Shown here: positions 45,579 to 58,210 of the stretch, in pieces
Position numbering within the stretch: the stretch's first letter is position 1
How the letters are laid out: each line of letters begins with the position of its first letter
Position numbers and translations under genes: made by a program
Notes under the pieces: generated by a model
Told to the model about the DNA's origin: nothing
Seen by the model: the letters and a program-made list of their open reading frames with translations, nothing else
The model's database searches: none
Assembly (NCBI RefSeq): GCF_015706575.1
Contig: NW_024037072.1
Location: 28,459,162-28,523,161, forward strand
Origin: Patiria miniata
Lineage: Eukaryota > Echinodermata > Asteroidea > Valvatida > Asterinidae
Direction of reading: 5' to 3'
DNA length: 64,000 nt

Positions 45579-48500
45579 ATGTCTTTCAAAATTGTTAGCT
45601 TGCTGAAGAATAGTCAAGCCTTTGATTTGAAGGAGCTTGTGCACAGCATCATTGACTCGGCTGTGGAGCTGCACGGTGGCAGGGACACTACCCAGGCAGA
45701 GGGAGATGGCAGAGTGGATTCCACTCTCTGCAAACAGCAGGTGTCGGAAGTGATCCTGTTCTTGCTGGACTCCATGCAAGCTGACCCAGAATGCATCGCT
45801 CCGTCGGATCTCATCCGATTGGTCGAGACCGTGGGCTACGGTGCAATAGAGCAGTCTCACTTGCAAGGTCAACAGAGGTCACACAGTGAGGAGATGATGC
45901 AGTCGGTTTACAAACTCTTCGCTGCTATATTACTGACTCCTAACATGTCAGGGTATCGGGAGTTAAAATCTAGAATCCAACAGACATGTTTAGAAGGCCT
46001 TTGCAGTTACAGTGAGGAACAGCGGTTGCTGGTCAACCTGACATTAGTAGAAAATGATGACGGAAAGACTTCAAGCTCCTCATCAGCGTTTTCAATAAAA
46101 GACATCTCGGAGATTCTGTATTACACCTTAAAGACAGCTGGACCATGGGACACCGATTCAGAGTACCCACATGTGGGTGTTGAAGACTCTTGGCTCGAAG
46201 ACTGCTTCAGGCATCTCTTGGACATCTTGGAGTACAGCGATGCAGCCACTTGCTCACATGCCTCAGGGATCTTGCTTCCAAAGTTACTGAGTTTGTCGAA
46301 AGACAAACTTGAGATCCGGCTTTCCTCGATCTGGCAGAGACTCCTCAATGTTTACAGAACTGCAGCAGACGAGAAATCCAAACAGACCTCTAATGTGTAC
46401 ATTGCTCTGTGTGGTCTTTCAGAGTTTTACATCCCTGTTGTATTACCTTCCACCCCTGATCAACAATCTGCCTCTTCTAGCTTGCTCGCTGACGGTGCCT
46501 TTTGGAGAGTGGTTCAGGCGGGTCTTGTCCACACGGACCCTCTTGCTCGCAAGCAGGCGTGTTTCCTGATGAAGCGATCCATCGAAAGTGCATCAGTAAA
46601 TCATGTAACGATCCCTAACGAATCTACAGTGCTTTCAGCAGCTGGGATTGCCACATGCCAAGAACAGTCTTCAGAGCCAGGGTAAGTCTGCATGGGAAAG
46701 GAAGAATTGTAATTAATCATTCATTATAACGAACATGATGGGTTCCATCAAAAATGTTCTTATAGTGGTCGTTCGTTTTAGTGATTGTGCATTATAATAT
46801 AATTTACTATTTCGGGGATATTAGTTATAGCCACATGTTTGTTTCAGCGGTTTTCGTTATAGCGACATTTTGCTATATTTCATTTGTCAATTTTGAAGAT
46901 AAATACAGTGTAGTTTTAATTACAACAAATTATTAAGCTGATACCCTTCAAGTAAGCCCCTTGTCTAGTTCATATCAAGATGGGCAAAGTATGCCTGGTT
47001 CTATACATGTAGATAGCTGGTTCTGGACTCTCATACAGGTGTAGATGGTCAAATTGATGCATTGCAGCAAGGCAGAGATAAACAATATTAATTGTGTTGA
47101 CTGACATGCAAACATTCCAATTTAATCTTGCAGGTGTACTGCCTCGGAAGCTGCTTCCTTATTCTGGTGGTCTCCAGATTCTCAGAAGAAGCTGTTAGCT
47201 GTCTGGGGAGATTTCTTCCTGATGTATGAGACACTGGATGAGGTTCAGGTAATTACAACTCCATCAAATTCATCAAGTTGCAATCAGGCCAATCACCAGT
47301 CATTTACAAGTCAATCGCAAGTCGGTCACAAGTCCTAATACCTGGCTGAAGTATTCTGTGAAGATCCTATTAATATGTGACTTGACTTGTCACTGGACTT
47401 TTGACTAACTGTACTGTAATTCACAGTAAAGTTTTTCGAGTTTTTGTGATAATGGTACACGTTTAATATACATATAAAATGGTAATAATTTTCACACATC
47501 CAAGGGGGTTAGGATTAAACAACTTTGCAGGCATTAAATGTTTTAATATGCCATCAATCTTCAAAGTTTACGGACTTGGTGTGCTCCTAGGCTAAGAACA
47601 ATTTCACACATATTCCGGTGTAACAGTAAACAAAAGCATCATTTGAAGGCACACATTTGGAAATTGCTATTATTTCCTTTCAGTTTTTGTTTTGTTTTGT
47701 GCATTTCAGGTACATGTTGTGACACCTGTGATGCCCAGAATGACTTCTCTGATTCAAGCTGCTTCCACTTTGCATTCAAGTAAGCACTTATCGTAGATCT
47801 TCAGTTTTGACAACACAAGGGTTTGTAAAATTTATACAATATACATGCATTCAAGTTATTCCATGGTGCCTTATTTGAATTAATAAGGAGATGGAAATTT
47901 CACATTTGGGAGGAAAACGTCTGCAAACAGTTTAAGCCTCAAGCAACTCCCAGACTAGACCTTTTACAAAGTTGTGATCACTTTGTACGAACTGGAAGCT
48001 ACATTTGTAGATCACCAAGCATGCCAAGTGGCAGTAACTGCTTGACATGCATGATCTAAAAAATCAAAATGTACTCTTGCACTTATAGTTATATATTCCA
48101 GTAACCACTGGATTTTACCAATAACCACTGGATTTTACCAAATGAGATTCAGCCCAGTTGATTTATTAAAGTTGTGCCTACATTTTTTTGTAAAATCAAA
48201 TCTGTGGGAAATATATTAATATAACATGGGTTATAGATAGGGTGGATAGTCGATGTTAGCTCCTCAAGGTAGTTCCCAACTTCCAATACCGAGGGGAGCT
48301 AAGTAATACTGTACATTCGGTATTGCTTCGTAAAGCACACACGTACTAGACTGCGCACAGGTAACCTGTGTGACAGTCTACTGCGCATATGTACTCACCA
48401 TGTGCGTGAATATTCGCACGCGCTCTTGGTAAACAACAAAAATAGCATCTGGTACAATGTACATGATGGTGAATGGACCAGTGGGAATTCGCCTCTCGAT

Positions 48501-51500
48501 TGTGAATTGTATACAGAAAAAATCAGCTGCCATAAAGAATCACATCCCAGAAAAAAGTAGTGTCATGATTCTCATTCTGAGTTTGGAATTGATTCCATTA
48601 CATGTACGTGTAGTTTATGGCATTTGTGTGTGTATGGGTCATTCTTTAGATATATGGTCATTCTATGTAATTATTGGCATATATGATTTTATGATTCTGA
48701 TGCACTCCTGCATGCTGTCATCTTCCGAGAGTGATTATGAATAGCAAACTACTTGTACCAACCCAACAAATATAAAAATCAATCTGAAGTCATTCTTCTT
48801 GAATGGTAAATTACAGGGTGTAATTCTGTGGTTCTGTTGTGTTCTTCCAGGTGGCAGACGCATTCTGCATCCATCATGGTTGACCGTTCTGTTCTCCCGA
48901 TGTTTTGTGCATGAAACCAAAACTGTCTCAAAGTGGGGATTACTGGAGTATCTACGGCTGGACATCGCATCCTGTCCTGTGTTGCAGGACATTGGAATGG
49001 AGGTACAGTAAAGCCTAGTTTACATATTGACGTAAGTAACGCAAAGTGAAACGCAAACAGGACCCAAACTGCAACGCAGACATATGGACAAATTTTAAAG
49101 TGTCGCCGACAACCCAGAGAGATGCAAACTATCTCACAGACAATCGGCAAAGTTGAACCTGGATCAACTTTGGCGACGGTTCCGTGCACTGTCTGCGCAG
49201 TCTGTGTAAGCTTAACGTCGATATGGAAACCAGGCTAAGAGAAAAAATATTGCAGAGAGTCCCTTTTATATCTACATGTACTTTAATGCATAAACTAATT
49301 TTCTCACAAATCATGACAATTTAACAGATTTTGTACGATTTACATTCTTTAAACCAAAATTATGTGTCCATATCTTTGAATGTGAATGTTGCTTGCCTCC
49401 ATGTATCTAGCATACTGTCTAGAATGGGCTGGTGAGTTGTGGAATTCAGCATCAATAATCTTTTTTGGTCACGCCTTTTTCCCTTGGATCCTTCCAGTTT
49501 TTGTTGGGCACTGTTTTGCCTGTGCTGAATGATGACAGCCTGTATGCTGGCAAGTCCCGGGGTATGGTGGCCCGACCACTCATCGCAGAAGCATTCACAG
49601 GATTCATGCATTCATGCATCAAGATTCTTGGAAAACAAGATAGTGAATGTAAGTGGTCTGTAAGCTTTGTATGGGCTCCGTGTGCCAACAAAAGAGGGCG
49701 CCCTTTTACCTAGCAAGGACGTCCCATGGGCAGGACATAGCTGGTTGACGCGCACTGTTCCTTGTGTGTGACGCACGTACACCAGGGGATTTGTACTATG
49801 TACACACGCAGTGGTACGGCCGTGCGTCGCGGCAAATTTGCAGTCGGGCAAGATGGCGTCAGTCGGTCACCCCCAACTGTACTTTCTTTGCCGGTGAGGG
49901 GGTACTTGTGAACGGAGCGGATAGTGGAGATCTGCTTCGTACAAGTTGTGCTGGTACACCATGTGAACTGATTATCTCAAAAAGAGACTCTTAGAAGAAT
50001 CGCAGCACTTGAGGAAAATGGAAAATATATCTTTTGTTCTTCTCAGGACAACCTCTGTAAGAATATTCTGACAGAGATAGTCACTTTTGATATTGTCTCT
50101 GCAAAATCTGTTGTTACCTTGAAAGCTTTCTGCAATTTTGATTTGAATTAAATCTGAGACAGATTCGCTGCGTTTGGAAGTACGATCTTTACCAATTGAT
50201 GATTTAATATTTGAAGCAATTTTAATAAGTGGAATACTTAACCTGACAAAGTTCTGCTCACAAATGTTTTTGAGAAAATAAATGAAACCTTTGAATAATT
50301 TGTCATCACAAAATGTGATTTGTTGGTTGGTGTGTGTAGTCATATTATTACAACATCATCGTGCATTGGTTATGAAAATTACGTCCAGTTAACATACACA
50401 TTCTACATGTATTCCAGAGGTTTGTTTGGCACACTTACACAAAATATTTGGCACACTTACACAAAATATTTTTAATCATTTTTCATGGCATGGTTTCCAT
50501 TTATACAAACTCTGCACAAATCAATTATCCGATATCTTTGTTTTTGAGTACAAAGTGCTAAAGTTGGTGTATAAACAAATGAAATCACAGTTAACACTAT
50601 TAGATGTATTTGCTTCATCTCTGCGAGCATAAGGGTTAAATTGAAATCGTATTGTGAAGAATTGTGTTTTTTTTACCTTTGTTTGTTGTTTTTGGTTTGC
50701 GCCTAGCTTTCTTGCGGAAGTTTCTTGCAGCAGTTTCTGGTCAATCCTGGAGCCCCGTTAGTCTGACGTTTGTCTTTGATACATTGACACACCTCCCTGA
50801 ATGCAGTGCATGGGGACCATCTGAACTACAGCTTCTGAGGTACCTCAATCCCGGCGAAGACCTTTTTTCTAATTTCACTGGTTCACCAGATCCCCCATCA
50901 CGTCTTTTTCACCATTTCAAGTAGACCGCAACGATACCTGCCGTGCCCACACACATGCCCGATTCTGTTCTTTACTTGGTCACATGATGACCAGTCACAT
51001 GATGACCAGTCACATGATGACAAAATGACAGCCGTCTATTTTGTATGGCTTCCTTCGTGAATCTGATTGGTTAACATAAATACCACATCCGGTGAAATCA
51101 GAGGACTGCCCGCACACCTTTCCGGTGACATCAGATCCGGTGAAATCGCATGGGCAGAAATGAAGCATGATTGCTTTCATCCAGTCGCCCGGTGTAGGGT
51201 AAGATCGGTCCGAATTTTCAACACACATCTGTACGATGGCCCAACGATCCGTTGAACCAGTAAAATCAGCAAGGTGTGCACCAGGCTTTAGTCTGGTGAA
51301 AATGGCTGTTTTTATATTGGCAGCAAATTTCACAGGTCTCAAAATTGTGTAAGTTTGATTCATGAGAGAGAGAGAGAAGTTGATTAAAAAACTGATTACG
51401 TGCATTTATAGTTAATTTAATTTGAACAAAGAAAATGCCTAGAGCGAGGCTTTGAACCTGCGACCTCCGGATTACCGTTCCGGTGCTCTGCCAACTGAGC

Positions 51501-53646
51501 TATCCAACCCTATGTTGGCACTCCCCATTTAGTCATCATACACCCGATATGCCATCTAGCCAGGGAACACGTCCAAAGTCTTGATGCTAGCAACGTTAGC
51601 AATGTGGCAAACCCCAGGGAAATAGCTAACGAGGATCACTTAGAGAGGATAGTGCTTTTATTACCAATTTTTAACAAACCACACAGGGAAACTGACTACA
51701 TGTAGGTGCATTATAATTAATTTAAGGTTGAACAAAGAAATTGACTGGAGCCGGTTTGAACCTGCAACCTCCGGACTGCCGTTCTAGTGCTCTACCAACT
51801 GAGCTATCCAACCCTACATGTTGGCAGCTCCCCATTTAGTCAATATCTTTAATGTATAGATCCAGATATGGTTCAAGAAATTGATCAAGACAACCCTTGC
51901 CATGCTTATTGTTAACCTTTCCTAAGTATTGTAAACAAACGTTCAAGTCGTGTATCTGAAGAATGTAAAACTTGGTTAGACACTGAATGATGAATGACTG
52001 ATGCGTGGTCAATTGTTTTTTTGAATGCGTAATACCAGTATAGTGCTTGTGTGTTGCAGAGAGATGCAGTTTTCCTGTGTCGGCATGCTGCCACTCACTT
52101 ATCGTAGTGTCGTGCAGTGCCTAATGCTGCAGGCTGTGCTGAAGTTACTTGACAAGACCACAACCAGTCTCCAGCAGCTGTCTGGCCTGTTGGGACTCTT
52201 CAACATTTGTCTGTGTAGGGGCAGTCCTCTGTGGAAACAGGTACAAATAACAAAACGTGGAATAGGATTAGATCTAGAATAGAGAGAGGAGGCTATGGAC
52301 TCCGTGCACAAGCAAGAGAGGGCGCTTTTTGACGATGTTATGAGAGCCCCGTGGATGGGACACACTGTGTGCGCACGCACGTGTGTATTTGCCTGCAATG
52401 GGGGACCCCTTATTGTCCCCCTTTTGTTTGTACTTTAAACTTTATAGGAAGACCTCCCATATGTTTTGTACATGATCATAAATTGGGGACTTCTTGGGAA
52501 TTGGGGACCCTATTGTCCTCTATGGTTCAACGTCCCCTATTGAATGCAGACACAGACTCATGCTGGTTTGTGCGCGGAAGATGCATGACTTTATTCCTGT
52601 ATGTTATTCTGAATGTGCACAAAGCCATATAGCGTCTTGGCGTGAGCGTCAGGCATTGTCGGCAGTGCATTCGAATATCTCTCTCATGTCTCCCCCTACT
52701 CTCCCTTCCGTACCGTTGAGGGCGTGCTTGTGCATTGAGCCCATAAGAGACCTCTTTCCTCCATTGTACATGTACATGTATTAATATTTGTTGTTTTGAT
52801 TCTCAAGTGTCCATAAAAGACGGTATCCATACATTCACTTGCAAAGGGCTCTGTACGCAAACAAGAGAAGGTGCTTTTTGACCAATTTTGAAATCACCGT
52901 GGACGGGACACACTGCGTGCGCATACACGTCTTGGTCTCTCCCAACTATCTCTCTCAACGTATAAGGGTACTTGTGCACAGAGCCATTATTGGAGCCTCA
53001 AGTTAGTCTGAACTGTGGCTATTGTTTCATCCTTTTTCATGATTTTGTTAGTGAACCTGGGGTTCAGGAGGAATACGTGTAGTACATGTACGGTTTTTAA
53101 TTTACGAGTTGGAAAATGAAACTGTAATTGGTTGACTGATGGGATCTGTGATTACATTTCATTGGGTTTTTTTTTCTTTTCCAGTCACTATTTTCAAACA
53201 TTCTCTCAGAGCGTTAGTAACTGTGTCAAACTTGAAGAAAAAAATTGTTTTCACACACAAATTGAACTTTAACTAGGAAAACATAACATAAGCCATTTGT
53301 TTTTATTGGGAGGGTTAAAGGTATTGAAATTTAACATTCACAATTCCATATCTAGCAAAAAAAGAGGTTTTTGTACATGTGTCAAAGCGTGCAAAAGCTT
53401 ATTAAATGTTATCACCCTTTTAACTTTTGAGGTATGTGAGTGGTTTACAGCGAGCCAGTACACCCAGATATTTGGTTCAAGTGGTGACATGGTGGCTGTT
53501 GTACGCTCTGAGGTCGCTACCTTACTGACCTTTGACCTTGGTCTATTGTCAAATGCTTCCATGGATCTAGCGGACAGTGGAGAGTCTTCCAGAGTAGCTT
53601 GTCTGGTGCTGCTTGCAGTAGATACTCAGCACACAAACGTAGAAAG
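45579..53646 (+). CDS. TARBP1: TARBP1-like protein (tRNA Gm18 2'-O-methyltransferase family), N-terminal exons, 3' part off-window
   Basis: Eight phase-consistent exons: 45579-46681, 47134-47248, 47710-47779, 48851-49002, 49498-49648, 50707-50839, 52060-52240, 53432-53646, about 706 codons; a 29-nt ninth exon at 53753-53781 is possible. The first exon alone gives 367 residues from an ATG with no upstream in-frame start. The protein is an all-helical HEAT-like region. Segments such as LFWWSPDSQKKLLAVWGDFF, DEVQVHVVTPVMPRM and LHPSWLTVLFSRCFV match my memory of vertebrate TARBP1, which methylates G18 of tRNAs through a C-terminal SpoU domain. That domain is not in this window (family length about 1,600 residues), so the gene must continue past 64000 or is truncated. 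The identification rests on recall, not a search. Confidence 0.65.
49676..49925. mobile_element. MITE family in TARBP1 introns, copy 1
   Basis: Left end GGGCTCCGTGTGCCAACAAA followed by AGAGGGCGC; right end GGGGGTACTTGTGAACGGAG. The inverted tips match those at 52292-52745 and 52846-52987. Non-coding. Confidence 0.5.
50977..51024. repeat. Three tandem copies of TCACATGATGACCAG
   Basis: A 15-bp unit three times in a TARBP1 intron; the last copy diverges after GATGAC. Each unit is nearly palindromic around TCACATGATGA. The surrounding 50850-51330 has scattered inverted GGTGAAATC/GATTTCACC-type strings, suggesting an old inverted-repeat element. Confidence 0.6.
51395..51545 (-). mobile_element. 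tRNA-derived SINE, copy 1
   Basis: On the minus strand from 51510: GGGTTGGATAGCTCAGTTGG (A box) and GGTTCAAAGCC (B box), with an intact-looking D arm and anticodon stem (CCGGA/TCCGG). The acceptor and T stems do not pair properly, so it is not a working tRNA gene. The same head, flank and tail occur at 51640-51840. Confidence 0.6.
51640..51840 (-). mobile_element. tRNA-derived SINE, copy 2
   Basis: The minus-strand head runs from about 51815: GGATAGCTCAGTTGGTAGAG, then GGTTGCAGGTTCAAACCGG with a consensus B box. Both copies are followed by TTTCTTTGTTCAA and an AT-rich tail. Copies 1 and 2 lie head to tail in the intron before exon 52060-52240. Confidence 0.6.
52292..52745. mobile_element. 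MITE family in TARBP1 introns, copy 2
   Basis: Left end GACTCCGTGCACAAGCAAGA followed by GAGGGCGC; right end GGGCGTGCTTGTGCATTGAG. Longer than the other copies because of an insertion in the middle. Confidence 0.45.
52846..52987. mobile_element. MITE family in TARBP1 introns, copy 3 (shortest)
   Basis: Left end GGGCTCTGTACGCAAACAAG; right end GGGTACTTGTGCACAGAGCC. About 140 bp; it shares the inner string GGACGGGACACACTG with copy 2. Confidence 0.5.
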
Positions 53647-53752
53647 GTGAGTCCATATTTTGGCCGTTTCTGGTTGTCTAGTGACGGCAAGTCGAATTTG
53701 CTCATACAATCCCTGGACCTTAGGACTTTTCTCAATCTCTTCTACATGTCAG

Positions 53753-53781
53753 CTTAAAGTTTGAGAAATTGCCTCTGGTTG
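53753..53781 (+). CDS. Candidate 29-nt ninth exon of the TARBP1-like gene
   Basis: It follows a pyrimidine-rich acceptor (CTTCTACATGTCAG) and precedes a GTAAGC donor. Joined in phase 2 to the exon ending at 53646, it reads SLKFEKLPLV without a stop and leaves phase 1. The short length makes chance possible. Confidence 0.35.
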
Positions 53782-54730
53782 GTAAGCTGGGTCTGCATTT
53801 AGGGTATTTGTGGATGTGGCTTTGGGCTTAGCCATTGATATGTTTTGAAAATTGAAGCCACCTCAGACAATTTTGCCCAATAAGCTATTTGCGAGTCACC
53901 TATACCCTACGGGATTTAAATTTGAAATTATCTGGTACATTGACTTGTTCAGAATGTTTGGCACATTTTAACTTTGAATTCTCCAGACCAAAGACATTGT
54001 TACTAATCACATGATTCGGGGCAAGTTCTTGCATAGGTAGGTAAGAGACGCTCAACATCAATATATTGTTCACAATGGGTGAGGATGGCACAAAGACACC
54101 AGACCATTCCGGAGCTGGGGGTTGCTAGCATAAGGTTGCCTGAATTACGTGATATAGTAACAGTCTCTTTGGTCAGGAGAATGCAATGATAAAACATGCA
54201 AAGCATTGGATTACATGTAAGTCAGTGTTCCAGATTTTATTCAAATTTAACTCGCAAATGGCTTATTCTGACACAGCCATACTGTGTGGAGTCCTGCCCA
54301 CACCCTTCCCCCCTCCAGCACACAAATACCTCCATGCACAAATACAATAGCGAAATTAAAATAAAATTGTGAAAGAACCTAAACATGTAACTCCACTGCT
54401 GCTGTAAGGTTCATTTTCAGGTTGGTTCCTAGTTAGCTCCAACCCAGCACTATGGGCCTTATGCACGAGTCGGCCATATTGAATTGAAAGTGAGGTAAAA
54501 TCTTAATTTTTTTTTAACTTGCGAAGAGAAACGAAAGCAAGTTAATTACTAATTAATTCAAGTCTGCTTCAATAAATAATTTACAATTTGAAAATAAACA
54601 TTCCGTAATGTTTTAAGCCAGATCTAAAAAAAATGACAGTAAAATAGTCTGGCGCCATCCTATTCAACAGTTAACAATAATGAAATACATTCAGGGAACT
54701 CAACAAAAATGGCCAACTCATGAATAAGGC
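53782..54730. other. TARBP1 intron, nothing recognised
   Basis: AT-rich non-coding sequence up to the foldback repeat copy B. Confidence 0.5.
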
Positions 54731-54742
54731 CCATAAGATCTT

Positions 54743-54938
54743 AAATAATGAAAGGTTTGCGCAAACACCATGTGCGAATAATTTCTCAACTAATAGAATG
54801 GTTCTGAAAAGAACCAGAGGTATAAACTCGACGTTCCGGTCAGTATGCTCTGACCGTCTTCAGGAGAAATTATCGCACATGGTGTTTCCGCAAACCTTTC
54901 ATTATTTGGTATCTTCACCATGCAAAGCCTCAAATCTT
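54743..54938. mobile_element. Foldback repeat with hammerhead-like core, copy B, 12-bp target duplication
   Basis: Same family as 3241-3462: AAAGGTTTGCGCAAACACC on the left and its complement on the right, plus the central ACTCGACGTTCCGGTCAG block, followed by the tail CACCATGCAAAGCCTCA also present after copy A. It is flanked by a perfect 12-bp direct repeat CCATAAGATCTT (54731-54742 and 54939-54950). A long target duplication fits target-primed retrotransposition (for example Penelope-like derivatives) better than a cut-and-paste element. Confidence 0.6.
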
Positions 54939-55680
54939 CCATAAGATCTTGTTCACATTCAGATGAAATTTGTTTGACTTATTCACATGAAACATTGCAT
55001 TGAAAGCCTTGCTGTATTCCTGCTTGGAGTCTGCGTCAGTGCTTCTGCATCATTTCCAATACAAAGTCAGCATGGTTTGTAGGATTCAGAGCTTTTGTGA
55101 ATTTGCAGCTTGAATTCTTGTAACGTCACAAGGTCGTGTTCACGTTCCCTTCTGCATTGATTATGAACTGGCCTTCACTGAAAGATGAGCTTTTATGGTA
55201 ACTTCCACTGAGTTTCTGTATCAATAACATTTGTGTTGCAAACAGAATATTAAATGTACTTAAAAAAAAGACTGAGCAATTATCCATTTAGATTAATTTT
55301 GTTTAATCGTGTTTTGCTTCTAAGGCTTTACCGTGTATCCGTATCACTACAGCAAATCATTGTTGTAGTTGTTGATACAGAAAACAAATTAAATATGGAA
55401 TGAACAATGTGTAAAGGATCTGTAACGTATAAACAACTACTAGCGGTTGTCAAAAAACACCTACATTTGTTTATGTCTAGTTTTTATGTCCAGAGGCCTA
55501 GATAAGACAACAGTAGATCAGTAATTATTTTGCTACAATTTAATAATGATAAGAATAAGTAAGGCATTTATATGGCGCTTTATGTAAAAAAAAAAAAAAC
55601 TCAAAGCGCCTCACAATAAAACTATAAAACCTATACAAATGTAGGCAATGAAAATACTAAAATAAAAATATAAAAGTTAC

Positions 55681-56096
55681 TTAACCCTAACCGCCCTGAA
55701 TCTTCCAAAATCCTTTTTGCAAATTGGAGGAATTTGCAGGATTGAGGTTACATGGCAAAAGTGGGTTGCTGATTTCGGAGTACGCACTGTGTCAAGGTCT
55801 TGGGCCAGACCTTGTGTTGTTTATGCTCAGCCGTGCATAAATTTAGTCCTTGATTATACTTGACATCCTCCGCACTGCTCCAGGATGTCACTGCCTCTGC
55901 CTCAGCCTATTGACAGTCGTAGCCGGAGGATTTTGCAGGATTCAGGCAGTGGTCACCCCTCCATGGACCATATTCAAGAAATAGCGGAGGAATTTGCAGG
56001 ATTGAGGCTATATACTATTTTTCCATGAGGCCAATTGGAGGATTTTGCAGGATTGAGGCTACATCCTAGCAAAAAGGCCTAGGGAGTTAGGGTTAA
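55681..56096. mobile_element. piggyBac-like MITE with TTAA ends
   Basis: TTAA followed by CCCTAACCGCCCT on the left, and GGGAGTTAGGG followed by TTAA on the right (55681-55684 and 56093-56096). piggyBac elements insert at TTAA and start with CCYT. The interior carries four dispersed copies of GGAGGAATTTGCAGGATTGA. No transposase. Confidence 0.5.
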
Positions 56097-56414
56097 AGTA
56101 CTATAGTGACAAGTACTAAAACATGGAAGCAAATGAAACTAAAATGCAAGTTAATATGCCAGAAGAAAACAATATAAAACCTAAAACTTTAAAAAGCCAA
56201 ATCAAATGCATTCAAAATATCAATTATTTATAAATACCACATGCACTTTAAGAGTGCTAAAAGTAGAAAACGTCCAATGCAACACAGGGGGAAAATGGCT
56301 ACAGTAGCAAAAAGGTACCATGCAACACATAACACCAAACCAAAAAAGTAAAATCAATAAAAATTAACCACAAAATGTATATGAAAATTGAAAAAAATGT
56401 CTGATATTGCATTA

Positions 56415-56975
56415 TCTTGCTCCCCTTCTCTTGTAACCATGGTAACTGTGAAACGGCATGAATTGCTGTCATGTCTGGGTTTGCGTTTTTGTTCTTTATG
56501 TCAATTGGATTCTGCTTTGAGGCCAAATGGCACTTGTGTTTTTGTTAGTCCAAACCTAGAATTGCCGAGCTTAAAGTACACACAAGGGATACATTCGTGC
56601 ACAGTGATGTCCGCTCTTAACTTCAAGTTCTGATAACATACTCTTTCTGATTTCCTGACATCACAAACAGCACATCCGTGCTGACAATCCACATGTACAT
56701 GTCGCTGTCCTCAAAGGTAATCCACCTCCGAGACCCAACAATAAGATGCTTCACATGTGCCATCATCGTACTGAGTGCATTCGTCTTCAACCTCTTACAG
56801 CTTTTGTGGATCATTCTCGGTGATATTGTTACGGACCCCTTTGTAACCTTTTTCGTGGTAGACCTGCCTGTTCTTACAAACAGATGACTGAACGTGGTCA
56901 TCTATTTCTTCAGGAACAAGGACATTGTGCGGGCAAGCAACCAGAAATCTCCTGAGGACTTACATGTACATGTAG
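56415..56975 (+). pseudogene. Decayed class A GPCR copy, 5' truncated
   Basis: It is homologous at DNA level to the two intact receptors downstream. It starts in intracellular loop 2 (GTAACTGTGAAACGG near 56439), continues through a TM4 remnant, loses TM5, then resumes at the loop-3/TM6/TM7 region (GACCCAACAATAAGATGCT near 56731; LPVLTNR near 56860). A TGA at 56885-56887 replaces the Trp codon before LNVVIYFFRN. Frameshifts separate the pieces. An insertion of ACATGTACATGT-type sequence sits in loop 3. TM1-TM3 are missing. Confidence 0.85.
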
Positions 56976-58210
56976 TTGATATTTTTACAGCAGTAGTTAT
57001 AATATATGTACAGTAGTTGCAACACAAGTTGAACCAAAAAATTCTAATTATTTTTTTTTCTTTGTAAATCATTTCATTTTCCTTTGATCCTTTCAGTTTT
57101 CTCAAAGCGCAGCATAAACTAGATTTTTTATTGCCTCCTTACAATGTAGGAAATACCGTACTATTTGAGCTGTTTCAAATTTACACAGCACTACATGTAC
57201 ATGTACATCTCCTTAATATCTTGAGTGAGGCAATGTATTCTTTTTTAATGATTGTAGACCAAATAATATTAGATGGTGTGGAACTTTGATTGATGTGCTG
57301 TAAATGCAATGCAATAGTACACAAACCAATAGCTGCGTTTCTGTGAGAATGAGCAAAAGTTATTTTAAATCTCCACGTACGCACTTGTGTGTAACTGTAA
57401 TTTGTGGGAAATGAAATGAAGTACACATTTACTGATTATCCATCTGGGCCTGTAATTCATTTATTTTTAAATATACACAGAAATACAAGCTGTGTATACA
57501 TGTGAATTTAATCTGTTGAGCATTTGTAGGTTTTGTACCACTATTGATGCACCAAGCGTGCGTCATTACATTTGGTGGGTTAAGTAATTAGGCCCTATTT
57601 CATGGTTTCCTTCCTATATGTAAAATGAACATTTGGTACACCCATAAAATAGGTATTCATTGTATACATGTACATGTATGTTTGTTCATTGTCTGATTTC
57701 AAGAAGATTGCAGTGTGCTTTGCCTCTTCCTTGGTCTTGTTTTTCTAAGGTATATTTGCTCATAAAGGCAGCGAGTTGGCATGCAACAGTTCATATACCG
57801 CGACAGTGAAAGAGATTGTTTATGTTCTTCTGGGCCATTAGGCCGCGTTGGTTAAAATGTAAATACTATATTGCCAAATTGTATGCCAATGAGTTTGGAA
57901 ACAGTTGGCGTCAGGCAGAGTGGTGGTTTTCTCAGATCTGGTGCAGGTTAATTGCCATGCATGGGCAAGGAAGACATGTTATTGCATTTTGATCAATCAA
58001 CATTAAAAAGGGATCTGTGTTAACCAATCAGAGGCGGACACAAGACATCTGCGTGTAAAAATATTTCTGGATGACGCATCCTCTTGCCACCAAGCCACAC
58101 CTACATGTAAATGATATTTTAGCAGCTTCTTGTTAATTAGTACAGGAGATAGGCAGGAAACTGATAAGTCCCAAATTTGACACCTCTTTTGATATCGCGC
58201 CCATTCCACA
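56976..58210. other. Upstream region of GPCR 1, several TACATGTA tracts
   Basis: No gene seen. Palindromic TACATGTACATGTA-like tracts occur near 57191 and 57661. The promoter of the intronless receptor gene is presumably near 58150-58210, but no element is clear. Confidence 0.4.

Noticed and set aside
48457..49189. ORFs of 95 and 136 codons in the TARBP1 intron/exon region
   Set aside because: They overlap a splice-supported TARBP1 exon (48851-49002) in other frames or are AT-rich chance frames.
51441..51815. Two tRNA genes (minus strand)
   Set aside because: A and B boxes are good, but the acceptor stem and T stem do not pair and the loop position 33 is not T; shared flanks show SINE copies.
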